Below are positions 8,394-17,442 of a stretch of 64,000 nucleotides of DNA, in pieces. The DNA lies in the NCBI GenBank assembly GCA_964464965.1, contig CAYXHM010000004.1, forward strand, positions 310,001 to 374,000. Reading direction: 5' to 3'. Below the pieces are notes generated by a model that saw only the letters and a list, made by a program, of their open reading frames with translations, was not told where the DNA came from and did no database searches. The DNA comes from UBA5543 sp964464965 (GTDB lineage Bacteria > Bacteroidota > Bacteroidia > Chitinophagales > Chitinophagaceae). Both the position numbers and the translations under genes were made by a program. Within the stretch, counting starts at the first letter, position 1; each line of letters opens with the position of its first letter.

Positions 8394-10229
8394 ATGTTTG
8401 CAAAACTCACAGACAAGGCTTTTGATAGTGAAGAGTGGGTATTTGAAATAAAATGGGATGGTTATCGCGCAGTAGCTGAGGTGGATGGGAAAAACACAAG
8501 ATTATACTCACGCAACGGATTGTCATTTGCAGAGGAATACGCTATAGTATACCAGGAACTTGCGAAAATAAAGAAGAAAGTTGTACTGGATGGAGAAGTA
8601 GTGGCGCTGGACGAAGAAGGCGTGCCCAGTTTCCAGAACCTGCAGCAGTATGGACAGAACAAGCATATCGAGTTGGTGTATTATGTATTTGACGTATTAT
8701 ACATTGACGGCAAATCCGTCCAGGATAAAACATTACTGGAGCGGAAAGCACTCCTGAAAAAGATATTACCCGCTAATAACCATACAATTAAATACTGCGA
8801 TCATATAGGCCAAAATGGGACAGCATTTTTTGAAGTCGTAAAAAAAGCCGGTATGGAGGGTATAATCGCCAAAAAGGCAGACAGCACATACCAGGAAGGA
8901 GCAAGGGGCAATAATTGGTTGAAAATAAAACATAGTCTTACGGACGAGGCTATAATAGCAGGTTATACACAGGCACGTGGCAGCAGGAAACATTTCGGTG
9001 CATTAGTGTTGGGCACTTATGTAAAAAACAAACTTACCTATATTGGCCATACGGGCACAGGTTTTACATACAAGACATTAAAAGAGTTATTTGGCATTAT
9101 GCAACCATTAACAACCGATGAAAACCCTTTTGGCGTAAAAATCCCAATAAATGCACCGGTAACATGGCTAAAGCCTGAACTTGTTTGCCAGATAAAATTT
9201 ACAGAAATTACTAAAGACAATATCAGGCGCCACCCGGTTTTCCTTGGATTAAGAGAAGACAAAACGCCCAGGCAGGTGCACCCTGAAACGGATACATTAG
9301 TTCAATCAGAAAAAATCAAAGAACCAGTCATGAAAAAATCAGCAAGTACAGGAAAGAACAATTTCACAAACCTTGACAAAGTGTATTGGCCTGATGAGGG
9401 TTATACCAAAGGTGATGTGATTGCGTATTATGAAAGCATGTATAAATACATCATTCCACATATAAAAGGCAAACCCCAGGTTTTAAAGCGCAACCCTAAT
9501 GGAATAAAGGGTGAATGGTTTTACCATAAAGATGCAGGCGGAAATGCGCCTGACTGGATACCATCTTACGATAAATGGTCTGAATCATCCGGAAAGACTA
9601 CTGAATACCTTATTGTAAATGATAAACCATCGCTACTATATATAGCCAACCTGGGGTGTATTGAAATTAATCCCTGGAACTCGAAGGTAAAAACCATAGA
9701 CAAACCGGACTACCTGGTAATGGATATAGATCCGTCAGATAAAAACACTTTTGTGCAGGTAGTAGATTGCGCATTGGTAATAAAGGAGATACTAGACAAA
9801 GCCGGGGTTGCCAACTATTGCAAAACATCCGGTGCTACAGGCTTGCATGTTTATGTGCCGCTTGCTGCTAAATACGACTATGAAACAGCCCGCCAGTTTG
9901 CAGAAATAATAGCCGGAATGACGCAGGAACAACTACCAGACTTTACTACACTGGAACGCTCCTTGAGCAAAAGAGGCAAAGACCAGATATATATAGACTA
10001 CTTACAAAATAAGGAGGGGGCTACCCTATCCTGTGCATATAGCCTTCGCCCCAGGCCCGGCGCGCCGGTATCTACCCCACTGGAATGGAAAGAGGTAAAG
10101 CATTCGTTAGACCCTCTTGATTTCAATATAAAAAATATTCTGAAGCGGGTAGAAAAAAAGGGAGATCTTTTTGCCCCCGTGCTAAAACGTGGTATAAATC
10201 TCGAAAAAGCATTGAAGAGCCTTGGTTAG
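8394..10229 (+). CDS. ligD: LigD ATP-dependent DNA ligase plus polymerase domains (second part of split ligD)
   Basis: A 611-residue frame with the ligase domain first (about 1-290) and the primase-like polymerase domain second (about 320-600), the order seen in PE-LIG-POL enzymes. The ligase nucleophile is Lys20 in Glu-Ile-Lys-Trp-Asp-Gly-Tyr-Arg; Glu-Gly-Ile-Ile-Ala-Lys-Lys and Trp-Leu-Lys-Ile-Lys are motifs IV and V. The polymerase shows the Asp-Ile-Asp metal pair, Ser-Gly-Ala-Thr-Gly-Leu-His-Val-Tyr-Val and a later Tyr-Ile-Asp-Tyr. The frame is open upstream to 8283, and Lys-Pro precedes the nominal ATG in typical LigD fashion, so 8394 is likely an internal methionine rather than a true start. 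The domains look intact. See the slippery run at 8295. Confidence 0.92.
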   Translation: MFAKLTDKAFDSEEWVFEIKWDGYRAVAEVDGKNTRLYSRNGLSFAEEYAIVYQELAKIKKKVVLDGEVVALDEEGVPSFQNLQQYGQNKHIELVYYVFDVLYIDGKSVQDKTLLERKALLKKILPANNHTIKYCDHIGQNGTAFFEVVKKAGMEGIIAKKADSTYQEGARGNNWLKIKHSLTDEAIIAGYTQARGSRKHFGALVLGTYVKNKLTYIGHTGTGFTYKTLKELFGIMQPLTTDENPFGVKIPINAPVTWLKPELVCQIKFTEITKDNIRRHPVFLGLREDKTPRQVHPETDTLVQSEKIKEPVMKKSASTGKNNFTNLDKVYWPDEGYTKGDVIAYYESMYKYIIPHIKGKPQVLKRNPNGIKGEWFYHKDAGGNAPDWIPSYDKWSESSGKTTEYLIVNDKPSLLYIANLGCIEINPWNSKVKTIDKPDYLVMDIDPSDKNTFVQVVDCALVIKEILDKAGVANYCKTSGATGLHVYVPLAAKYDYETARQFAEIIAGMTQEQLPDFTTLERSLSKRGKDQIYIDYLQNKEGATLSCAYSLRPRPGAPVSTPLEWKEVKHSLDPLDFNIKNILKRVEKKGDLFAPVLKRGINLEKALKSLG

Positions 10230-10234
10230 CTTAT

Positions 10235-10264
10235 AATTCCCCGAAGACACATCTTCGGGGAATT
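10235..10264 (+). terminator. Hairpin between convergent ligD and porin genes
   Basis: A perfect 13-base-pair inverted repeat (10235-10247 with 10252-10264) around a four-base loop, just after the ligD stop and before the end of the minus-strand porin gene. There is no clear T tract on the plus side, so it may act weakly in both directions or only stabilise 3' ends. Confidence 0.65.
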
Positions 10265-10298
10265 GAATGATAACAGAAGTATATTTTATCTGCGCTTA

Positions 10299-11621
10299 TT
10301 AAAACCTGAATATCATAGATAATATAATTCTTGTTTCATCTCTTACAAGGTCAGCTGTGTAGCCCGTAGGATTACCGATAGGTGCATTATAACCGCTTGG
10401 TGATGTTACACCGCCCCTGCCCGAAAAGTATGGCACTGATGTGTGGCGTGTTACCGCTTCTATACCCCATGTTACATAATCGTTAGGCATAAATTGAATG
10501 GTAGTCGATGCATCCCAGCCTTCAAATAAATCTCCTGGATTTTGAGTAAGCACCCCATTGCCTGCAGGCAATAGGGTCAGGTATCGGCCCGGATTATTTA
10601 TATATCCCCCGCCAATAGTCCAGCCTATCTTTTCCTTTGCGCCAAACCACAATCTGTGATACACCATACCGCTAAGAAAGTATTGTGCAGGCTTACTATT
10701 ATTGCCAAATGGGGTTACACCGGCACCGTTTTCAAAACCTATATCGCCCGTAAGAGAAAATGCCCCTTTTGATATTAATCCACCTTTGTTTTGAAAGTAC
10801 CTGATTACCGCACTATTATCGCTATGAAAGCGTGAACGTGTGGGTTGGTTGGGTGTATCATACCCCCAATAAGCGCTGGTAAGAATGGATGTCCATTCTC
10901 TTGGGCGCCATTGTAATTGCATCCCCACACCCGGAGCCTCATTAAACATGCCATATGTTTGCCAGCCATTTATCAACCAAAGTTCTACTTTTAGCCTATC
11001 TGTCGGGAAAGTTTGAATACGTGCCCCGGTAAAAAACCAAGGTGTATTGTCTGATGTAAAGGAAGGTTGGTAATTCCAGTTCTCAAAGTTGTTGTAAGAC
11101 AGTAATCCTACGTAAGATTTAAACATACCCAAATCTACATTAATGCCATGCCACACATTAAAATGATGACCGGCATAGGCCTCGGTAACGAAACGCAGTG
11201 CTGTATATAAATCGTACTGTCCACGTAGTGGAGTATTGTCATTTCGCGGTATGCCTGTAGCACGGGTGCCAAATTGTAACATTAATCTTCCTCGTACATC
11301 TCTGTAATGAAAATCACCACCTGCTTCTATATAAGAAATATTGAACTCGTTTGCTCTGAAAGTAGCTGTAGAGCCACTGTTAGTATGATCTATCGGGCGA
11401 TTAAACGAATAGTTGTAATTTACGTCTAAAGTAAAGCTCCCTGTAAAATATTTACCATCCAGTAGCGGGCTCTTTTGCCTGTTGTTTCCCTGCACCCAGG
11501 TAAAATCTCCCCAGGCAAATGGCTCAACGCTTGTGTGTATTGTTGTGTCTGTATGAGCCCCCACTTTTTGGGGCAATAGTATGGCTACCAGCCCTATGGC
11601 TGCTAATGTAATTCTTGTCAT
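10299..11621 (-). CDS. Outer membrane beta-barrel porin (BBP2/OmpL-like)
   Basis: A 440-residue protein with a signal peptide (hydrophobic segment ending Val-Gly-Ala-His) and a body of alternating aromatic beta strands, ending in Ile-Leu-Ser-Met-Ile-Phe-Arg-Phe with the terminal Phe typical of outer membrane barrels. It resembles the putative beta-barrel porin-2 group that is often found next to potassium-transport genes in Bacteroidota. It lies 9 bases after the Kup stop and is the last gene of the kinase-regulator-Kup-porin operon, which suggests it passes potassium or other small ions through the outer membrane. Confidence 0.82.
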   Translation of the reverse strand: MTRITLAAIGLVAILLPQKVGAHTDTTIHTSVEPFAWGDFTWVQGNNRQKSPLLDGKYFTGSFTLDVNYNYSFNRPIDHTNSGSTATFRANEFNISYIEAGGDFHYRDVRGRLMLQFGTRATGIPRNDNTPLRGQYDLYTALRFVTEAYAGHHFNVWHGINVDLGMFKSYVGLLSYNNFENWNYQPSFTSDNTPWFFTGARIQTFPTDRLKVELWLINGWQTYGMFNEAPGVGMQLQWRPREWTSILTSAYWGYDTPNQPTRSRFHSDNSAVIRYFQNKGGLISKGAFSLTGDIGFENGAGVTPFGNNSKPAQYFLSGMVYHRLWFGAKEKIGWTIGGGYINNPGRYLTLLPAGNGVLTQNPGDLFEGWDASTTIQFMPNDYVTWGIEAVTRHTSVPYFSGRGGVTSPSGYNAPIGNPTGYTADLVRDETRIILSMIFRF

Positions 11622-11630
11622 ATTGGTATG

Positions 11631-13574
11631 TTATTTTGTAGTTCTTGTTAGTTCGATTTGTTGTACAGGTTGGTACAGGAGTGGTATATGCTCTACTACC
11701 ACATCGCTTTTGTCTAACCCAAATGCTTGTTCGTCGCGCTGTCCCAAATGTTTTAGTTTGAAGTAGGTATTTAGCAATAATCCCTCACGCAGTGAAAACT
11801 CATTTTCTACAGATAGAAATTTCTCTATCACAACAAACTTAAAGTCCGGTTCGGCATTGTACCTCGTAGAGCCATCCGGGCGTATATGCAGGTTTAGCTC
11901 CTTATTAGCCACCAATTCCTGTACTATCTTTTTAAAATATAGTTCTGTACGGGGCTGTATTCTGAAACCTATGTCTATGCTTACTTTTATAACCTTATCA
12001 TCTACAAGTTCTGTAACATGGTAGTCTAGAGTATAAGGTTCATCAGTTCTGTTCAGGTGCAAAAACCAATACACATCAGCACGTTTGGGTCGTTTTGCAA
12101 ATATCGATTTGATAACCTTTTCTTCTACCTGCTCCCGGTTGTTTGCCTTACTAAGGTATATGAGGTGTGTAGCAAATTTAGGTATGGCATCATCGTTACT
12201 CAACTCCTTCAGCATACGGGTATATTGGCCAAGCTGTACAAATTTCACCAGCTTATTGTTAGCCTTGCGTCCATAATACCAGGCATACATCACCAGGAAT
12301 ATACCCGCTTCAAATACAAGGAACATCCATCGTTCTTTTATCTTCGCGATGTTTGCAATCAGGAATGAGAATTCTATACTGCTGAACACTAGCACTATAC
12401 CTGTCACCAACCAATAGTTCCACTTACGTATGTATAACATATAGTAGGTGAGCAAAATTGTAGTCATTATCATGGCTATTGTTATAGAAAATCCATACGC
12501 AGCCTCCATATGTGCAGAAGACCTGAAGTAAAGTATCATCAACACACAGCCTACCCAAAGTATAGTATTAACACTTGGAATATAGATTTGTCCTTTCAGA
12601 TTTGTAGGTTGGCGAACGCTTACCCTTGGCCAGAAGTTCATGCTCATAGCCTCGCTTATGAGCGTGTAGGAACCGCTGATAAGTGCCTGAGATGCAATGA
12701 TGGTGGCGGCAGTCGCTATAATAATACCCGGTAATAAAAACCATCCGGGCATCATTTCATAAAATGGGTTACGTCCATCCAATACTGTACCACCGTCATT
12801 AAGCAGCCATGCAGCCTGCCCCATGTAATTCGTCACCAATGCTATCTTCACTGCTGCCCATGTTGTCCTGATGTTTTTACGACCACAATGCCCTAAGTCT
12901 GAATACAATGCCTCTGCACCGGTAGTGCAAAGAAACACTGCACCCAGTAGCCAAAAGCCTTGAGGATATTCTGATAATAAACGATAAGCATAGTAAGGAT
13001 TGAATGCCTTGAGCACTACAGGATATTGTATTATCTGCGAAAAACCTATGACGAACAGCATGGTGAACCACAACACCATTACCACGCCAAAGGTGCGCCC
13101 CACCTTTTGTGTACCAAAGCGTTGAAAGAAAAACAATACAGATAATATCATTATGACGATGGGTACTGTTGGTATATCAGGGATAATCATTTCTAAACCC
13201 TCTATGGCAGATGATACAGATATAGGAGGTGTAATAATACCATCTGCAAGCAAAGTAGTTGCACCCAGTATAGTGGGTATAATGAGCTTTTTACCAAACC
13301 TGCGCACGAGTGCATATAGAGAAAAAACACCGCCTTCGCCATGGTTATCTGCCATCAGCGTTAGTACAATATATTTTAGTGTGGTTTGAAAGAGCAATGT
13401 CCAGAAGATGCAGGAAATGCCGCCAAGTACTAACAGCTCATTTATTTCCCTATCTCCTACTATAGCCTTCATTACATATAACGGACTGGTACCAATGTCT
13501 CCGTATATAATGCCGAGTGCTACTAACAATGAGGCAATACTTACCCTCTTCGAATGAAACGTATCCGAACTCAT
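11631..13574 (-). CDS. kup: Potassium transporter Kup
   Basis: A 647-residue KUP/HAK/KT family potassium uptake protein of normal length. The N terminus has the family signature Gly-Ile-Ile-Tyr-Gly-Asp-Ile-Gly-Thr-Ser-Pro-Leu-Tyr-Val, followed by about twelve membrane segments and a soluble C-terminal domain of about 200 residues. It imports K+ in symport with protons across the inner membrane. It lies 27 bases after the stop of a KdpE-like response regulator and 9 bases before a porin gene on the same strand. That context implies control by the two-component pair rather than constitutive expression as in E. coli. Confidence 0.95.
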   Translation of the reverse strand: MSSDTFHSKRVSIASLLVALGIIYGDIGTSPLYVMKAIVGDREINELLVLGGISCIFWTLLFQTTLKYIVLTLMADNHGEGGVFSLYALVRRFGKKLIIPTILGATTLLADGIITPPISVSSAIEGLEMIIPDIPTVPIVIMILSVLFFFQRFGTQKVGRTFGVVMVLWFTMLFVIGFSQIIQYPVVLKAFNPYYAYRLLSEYPQGFWLLGAVFLCTTGAEALYSDLGHCGRKNIRTTWAAVKIALVTNYMGQAAWLLNDGGTVLDGRNPFYEMMPGWFLLPGIIIATAATIIASQALISGSYTLISEAMSMNFWPRVSVRQPTNLKGQIYIPSVNTILWVGCVLMILYFRSSAHMEAAYGFSITIAMIMTTILLTYYMLYIRKWNYWLVTGIVLVFSSIEFSFLIANIAKIKERWMFLVFEAGIFLVMYAWYYGRKANNKLVKFVQLGQYTRMLKELSNDDAIPKFATHLIYLSKANNREQVEEKVIKSIFAKRPKRADVYWFLHLNRTDEPYTLDYHVTELVDDKVIKVSIDIGFRIQPRTELYFKKIVQELVANKELNLHIRPDGSTRYNAEPDFKFVVIEKFLSVENEFSLREGLLLNTYFKLKHLGQRDEQAFGLDKSDVVVEHIPLLYQPVQQIELTRTTK

Positions 13575-13601
13575 AATAAATAATATTTATATTTTTGCTG
13601 T

Positions 13602-14282
13602 TTATCCGGTAAACCTGTATCCTACACCGGATTCTGTTTTGATATATTCAGGATGGTTGATATTATCTTCAATCTTCTTCCTCAGTTGCGCAATAAACAC
13701 CCGCAGGTATTGTGTTTGCCCGGCATAGGACGGGCCCCATATAGACTTGAGCAAGTAATGATGCGTAAGTGCTTTACCCTCGTTCTGCACAAATAATGCC
13801 AGCAGATTATATTCTGTTTGTGTCAGTTTTATTACTTCCTCATTCTTTTTTACAACACGGTTTACAAGGTCTATGCTCAGGTTGCCGTATTGTTGTACAG
13901 GCTCTTTATCATTAGTACTGCTGTGTCTGATAGCAGTACGTATGCGGGCCAATAGTTCTCCTGTTCTGAAGGGTTTTACCAGATAGTCGTTAGCCCCATT
14001 ATCAAGCGCAGTTATTATATCTTCCTCGGCACTTTGTACGGACAGTACTATCACGGGCTTATCATACCACTGTCTTATATCTGTCAACACCTCGTGTCCG
14101 CTTTTATCTGGCAACCCAATATCTAACAGCACTACATCCGCAGGATGTGTACTTAGTTGTATTATCCCGTCTTGTGCTGTATGTGCAATGCTCACTTTAT
14201 AGCCATCCGCTTTTAGTGTTATTTCCAGTAGCTTGCATATCTGCATCTCGTCATCTATCACCAGTATTTCCGGGCTATTCAT
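13602..14282 (-). CDS. KdpE-like OmpR-family response regulator
   Basis: A 226-residue response regulator: receiver domain (about 5-115) with acidic pocket Asp10-Asp11, phosphoacceptor Asp54 and Lys103, then an OmpR/PhoB winged-helix DNA-binding domain ending Ser-Gly-Val-Gly-Tyr-Arg-Phe. Family and partner kinase point to KdpE, the activator of potassium-uptake genes. The start overlaps the end of the kinase gene by 8 bases, showing translational coupling. The likely target is its own operon, which includes kup and a porin. Confidence 0.9.
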   Translation of the reverse strand: MNSPEILVIDDEMQICKLLEITLKADGYKVSIAHTAQDGIIQLSTHPADVVLLDIGLPDKSGHEVLTDIRQWYDKPVIVLSVQSAEEDIITALDNGANDYLVKPFRTGELLARIRTAIRHSSTNDKEPVQQYGNLSIDLVNRVVKKNEEVIKLTQTEYNLLALFVQNEGKALTHHYLLKSIWGPSYAGQTQYLRVFIAQLRKKIEDNINHPEYIKTESGVGYRFTG

Positions 14283-15357
14283 GTTTCAATGCGTTTATGT
14301 ATGAGGTTTCTGCCGGTAATTCAATAGTAAACAATGCACCGCTGCCGGGGATATTTTCCAGCTTTACGGTACCACCTTGTGCTTCTGTAAATCCTTTTAC
14401 AATTGATAATCCCAAACCTGTGCCGCCTGTAGCAGTACTATCCAGCCTGTAAAACTTACCAAACACCCTTTCTATTTCATCTATAGGAAACCCCTTGCCA
14501 TTATCTGCAACAGTAATGATGCAACTATTATATTCACAAATAGCTTTAATGTTTATTGATGACCCTTGGGGTGTATAATTCACAGCATTGATAACCAGAT
14601 TGCGTAGTATCTGTTCTGTCAATCCATAGTCCATTTTAAACAAGGGCATTCCTTCCTGTATATCAATTTCAATGTTATGGCTTGTTGTACTGTCCTGTAG
14701 TTTATTTACTACTGTATATACCAGTTCTTGTACGTCGCACCAGTCTTTCTTTGCTTTTATAAAGCCCGATTCTAACCGGGACATGTTCAGAAGGTTCTCT
14801 ACCTGTTGGTTCAGCCGCAGCGACGCTATGGATATTTCATCTATCAATTCATTACGTGCTTTGCTTTCCATTGCAGGGAAGTTGTCATGCAGGTAATCTG
14901 CAGCAGCTATAATGGTAGCTATGGGTGTACGCAACTCATGAGAAAGGGAATTAAGCAATGTGTTGTATAGTTTGATGGTCTTTTCTTTTTCTTCTTTATC
15001 GCGCTGTTGTGCCTCTACCTTACGTATGCGCAGTGTCAATACACCTGTTACTAATGATATGATAAAGTACATCAGCAGCAGCAATGCATCCTCAGCAGTG
15101 TCTACATGAAGGGTGAAACGCGGCGGGATAAAAAAATAATCCCATACCAGGGCACTAAGTAAAGAAGCTACAAGGACAGGCCCTATACCCAAAAACATAG
15201 CGAGCAATGATACTGTAACTAACAGTAATAATGCAGTAACCCTGTAGCCAACAATACCTGTTACAGCATAACCGAACAATGCTGTAATGGAGACAGCAGC
15301 AATACTTATCAGGTATTGCGAGGTTTTACTTTTATTAATGTTGATGCTGAATGCCAT
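14275..15357 (-). CDS. KdpD-like sensor histidine kinase, short form lacking the N-terminal KdpD/Usp region
   Basis: A 360-residue kinase. Residues about 15-110 form the four-helix membrane module (DUF4118) of KdpD, with a Trp-Asp-Tyr-Phe-Phe-Ile-Pro-Pro turn. A coiled linker leads to the HisKA domain with phospho-accepting His140 in Ser-His-Glu-Leu-Arg-Thr-Pro, then a HATPase_c domain with Asp-Asn-Gly-Lys-Gly and a Gly-Thr-Gly-Leu-Gly-Leu-Ser box. Full-length KdpD is about 900 residues; the large cytoplasmic KdpD and universal-stress-like domains are absent here. It heads a four-gene operon and has a TACTTTTG -7 box about 17 bases before its ATG. Confidence 0.9.
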   Translation of the reverse strand: MAFSININKSKTSQYLISIAAVSITALFGYAVTGIVGYRVTALLLLVTVSLLAMFLGIGPVLVASLLSALVWDYFFIPPRFTLHVDTAEDALLLLMYFIISLVTGVLTLRIRKVEAQQRDKEEKEKTIKLYNTLLNSLSHELRTPIATIIAAADYLHDNFPAMESKARNELIDEISIASLRLNQQVENLLNMSRLESGFIKAKKDWCDVQELVYTVVNKLQDSTTSHNIEIDIQEGMPLFKMDYGLTEQILRNLVINAVNYTPQGSSINIKAICEYNSCIITVADNGKGFPIDEIERVFGKFYRLDSTATGGTGLGLSIVKGFTEAQGGTVKLENIPGSGALFTIELPAETSYINALKHE

Positions 15358-15373
15358 AACTGCAATTACAACA

Positions 15374-15381
15374 CAAAAGTA
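15374..15381 (-). promoter_or_regulatory. -7 promoter element of the kinase-regulator-kup-porin operon
   Basis: TACTTTTG on the minus strand fits the Bacteroidota -7 consensus TAnnTTTG. The first transcribed base would fall about 10 bases before the kinase ATG at 15357, giving a very short leader. No clear -33 TTG is seen at 19 bases. Confidence 0.55.
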
Positions 15382-15504
15382 GGTAGCAGGTTATAAAGAA
15401 AATATAAAGAAGTAACACCTCTATATAAAGATGTTATAAAGACAGGTGGCATATGATAATTTAAAAATAATTAAAATATTATGCTATTTATCAATTATTA
15501 CCCG

Positions 15505-15512
15505 TACCTTTG
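15505..15512 (+). promoter_or_regulatory. -7 promoter element of the DEAD-box helicase gene
   Basis: TACCTTTG matches TAnnTTTG and lies 32 bases before ATG 15544. Because transcription would begin near 15519, the longer frame starting at ATG 15481 cannot be the expressed form; this decides the start. Confidence 0.65.
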
Positions 15513-15543
15513 CGCCTCATTTAAAAATTTAAGTTCTTTATTA

Positions 15544-17370
15544 ATGGTAACATTCAAAGACTTCTCGATGAGAGAAGAATTGACACGTGCCGTATCGGAA
15601 ATGGGGTTTGAAACCCCGACGCCAATCCAGGAAAAGGTAATACCTTACCTGCTTTCTACTCCAAACGACATTATTGGCCTTGCCCAGACGGGTACAGGCA
15701 AAACTGCCGCCTTCGGACTTCCGCTATTGCACAGCATTGACGTTGCACAGAAACATGTGCAAGCATTGGTTCTCAGTCCTACACGCGAATTGTGTATGCA
15801 GATTGAGGCAGAATTTCAGAAGTACGGGCAGTATATGCGTGGTCTAAAGATCACAGCAGTGTACGGTGGTGTACCCATAAGCGGGCAGATACGAAGCCTG
15901 AAAGCGGGTACCCAGGTGGTTGTAGCCACACCGGGCAGGCTGATTGACCTATTGGAACGCAAAGCGATATCGCTTGCAGACATGAAGTGCGTGGTACTTG
16001 ACGAGGCGGATGAGATGCTGAATATGGGTTTCCGCGAGGATATCGAGCTGATATTACAATCAGCTACCGAGCGTGAAAAAACATGGCTGTTCTCTGCTAC
16101 AATGTCTAACGACGTACGTAAGATTGCAAAACGTTTCATGAGCGACTGGCAGGAATTTGCCGTATCAGCGGCTAATGCCACTAACGTAAATATTGACCAC
16201 CAGTACTATGTAACTAACCACCACAACAGGTTTGAAACCCTGCGCAGGTTGCTGGACTTTACACCAGGTATATATGGTGTGATATTTACACGTACAAAAA
16301 ACGATGCACAGGAAGTATCTGAAAAGCTGATGAAAATGGGCTACCACGTTAGTCCTTTGCATGGCGATATGGATCAAAGCATGCGTTCTAAAGTAATGGA
16401 GCGCTTCAAAAGCAAAGCATTACAAATACTGGTAGCTACAGACGTGGCTGCACGTGGTATAGATGTAAACGACCTTACACACGTTATCAACTACGAGCTG
16501 CCGGACGATCCTGAGGTGTACACACACCGAAGTGGCCGTACCGCGCGTGCCGGTAAATCAGGTATCTGTATGTCTATTGTATCTCCCAAAGAGATATCTG
16601 GCATTCGTAATATAGAACGCCTTGTAAAACAGAAATTTAACCGTAGTGATATACCTGATGGTGCTGAAGTAGTGCGCAAGCGCTTATTCTTCCACCTGGA
16701 AAGTATAGAAACTGCGGAACCAATAACTGATTTCGCTGATGTTTACCTGAACTCCATACACGAGCGTTTTGCCGATATGGATAAAGATGAGCTGATACGC
16801 AGGCTGATATGGTTGCAACTAAAGGAAACCATTGATGCCTATCACGATGCAAAAGACCTGAATGCAGGTTACGAAGATAAAGGTAGCCGTGGTGCAGGTG
16901 GTGGTAATCGCGATAGTGTACGCCTTTTCATGAACATGGGTGAAAAAGACGGTATCAATTCTCCTCAAAAACTGCTGGAATTTGTAACGGGCGCTACTGA
17001 TATAGAAGCCAACCTGGTACAGCGCATCACTGTAAGGGAACTGAGCTCGTTCTTCAATGTACCTGGCACTGCAGTAGATTTTGTCATGACTGCTCTTTCT
17101 CAAAAGAAACACAATGGCCGTAAGGTACGTGTTGAAGAAGCTGACCAAAGCGGCAAATCCGGTGGAGGAAACAGCGGAGGAGGCTTTAGAGAAAGAGGCG
17201 GTGGAAATGGTGGTTTCAGGGAAAGAAGTGGTGGTTTTAACCGTGATAACCGTGGAGGTGACAAAGGTGGCCGAAGTGGCGGAAGGGAAAGAAGCTATTC
17301 ACAAAAGCCTGATGGCAAACAGTTTGGAAAAGGTCGCCCTACTTTTAAGCGTAGCAGCAAGAACGACTGA
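15544..17370 (+). CDS. DEAD-box ATP-dependent RNA helicase, DeaD/CsdA-like
   Basis: A 608-residue helicase (from ATG 15544). Motifs in order: Ala-Gln-Thr-Gly-Thr-Gly-Lys-Thr at about 47-54, Pro-Thr-Arg-Glu-Leu, Asp-Glu-Ala-Asp at 153-156, Ser-Ala-Thr at 184-186, Arg-Gly-Ile-Asp-Val and His-Arg-Ser-Gly-Arg-Thr-Ala-Arg. After the two RecA domains comes a DbpA/CsdA-type RNA-binding domain (about 465-545) and a Gly/Arg-rich RGG tail. Such enzymes remodel RNA in ribosome assembly, decay and cold adaptation. It is divergent from the kinase gene with its own promoter. An upstream in-frame ATG at 15481 lies before the promoter and is rejected. Confidence 0.94.
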   Translation: MVTFKDFSMREELTRAVSEMGFETPTPIQEKVIPYLLSTPNDIIGLAQTGTGKTAAFGLPLLHSIDVAQKHVQALVLSPTRELCMQIEAEFQKYGQYMRGLKITAVYGGVPISGQIRSLKAGTQVVVATPGRLIDLLERKAISLADMKCVVLDEADEMLNMGFREDIELILQSATEREKTWLFSATMSNDVRKIAKRFMSDWQEFAVSAANATNVNIDHQYYVTNHHNRFETLRRLLDFTPGIYGVIFTRTKNDAQEVSEKLMKMGYHVSPLHGDMDQSMRSKVMERFKSKALQILVATDVAARGIDVNDLTHVINYELPDDPEVYTHRSGRTARAGKSGICMSIVSPKEISGIRNIERLVKQKFNRSDIPDGAEVVRKRLFFHLESIETAEPITDFADVYLNSIHERFADMDKDELIRRLIWLQLKETIDAYHDAKDLNAGYEDKGSRGAGGGNRDSVRLFMNMGEKDGINSPQKLLEFVTGATDIEANLVQRITVRELSSFFNVPGTAVDFVMTALSQKKHNGRKVRVEEADQSGKSGGGNSGGGFRERGGGNGGFRERSGGFNRDNRGGDKGGRSGGRERSYSQKPDGKQFGKGRPTFKRSSKND

Positions 17371-17410
17371 CTTTAACATTTCAACAGGCTCGATTGTAGA
17401 AAAAAAGCCC

Positions 17411-17418
17411 TACATTTG
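17411..17418 (+). promoter_or_regulatory. -7 promoter element of the RlpA-like gene
   Basis: TACATTTG matches TAnnTTTG, 40 bases after the helicase stop and 16-25 bases before the possible ATGs of the RlpA-like gene. It shows that the apparent start at 17416 cannot be used. Confidence 0.6.
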
Positions 17419-17442
17419 CACCTAATCAATAATATGTACCTA

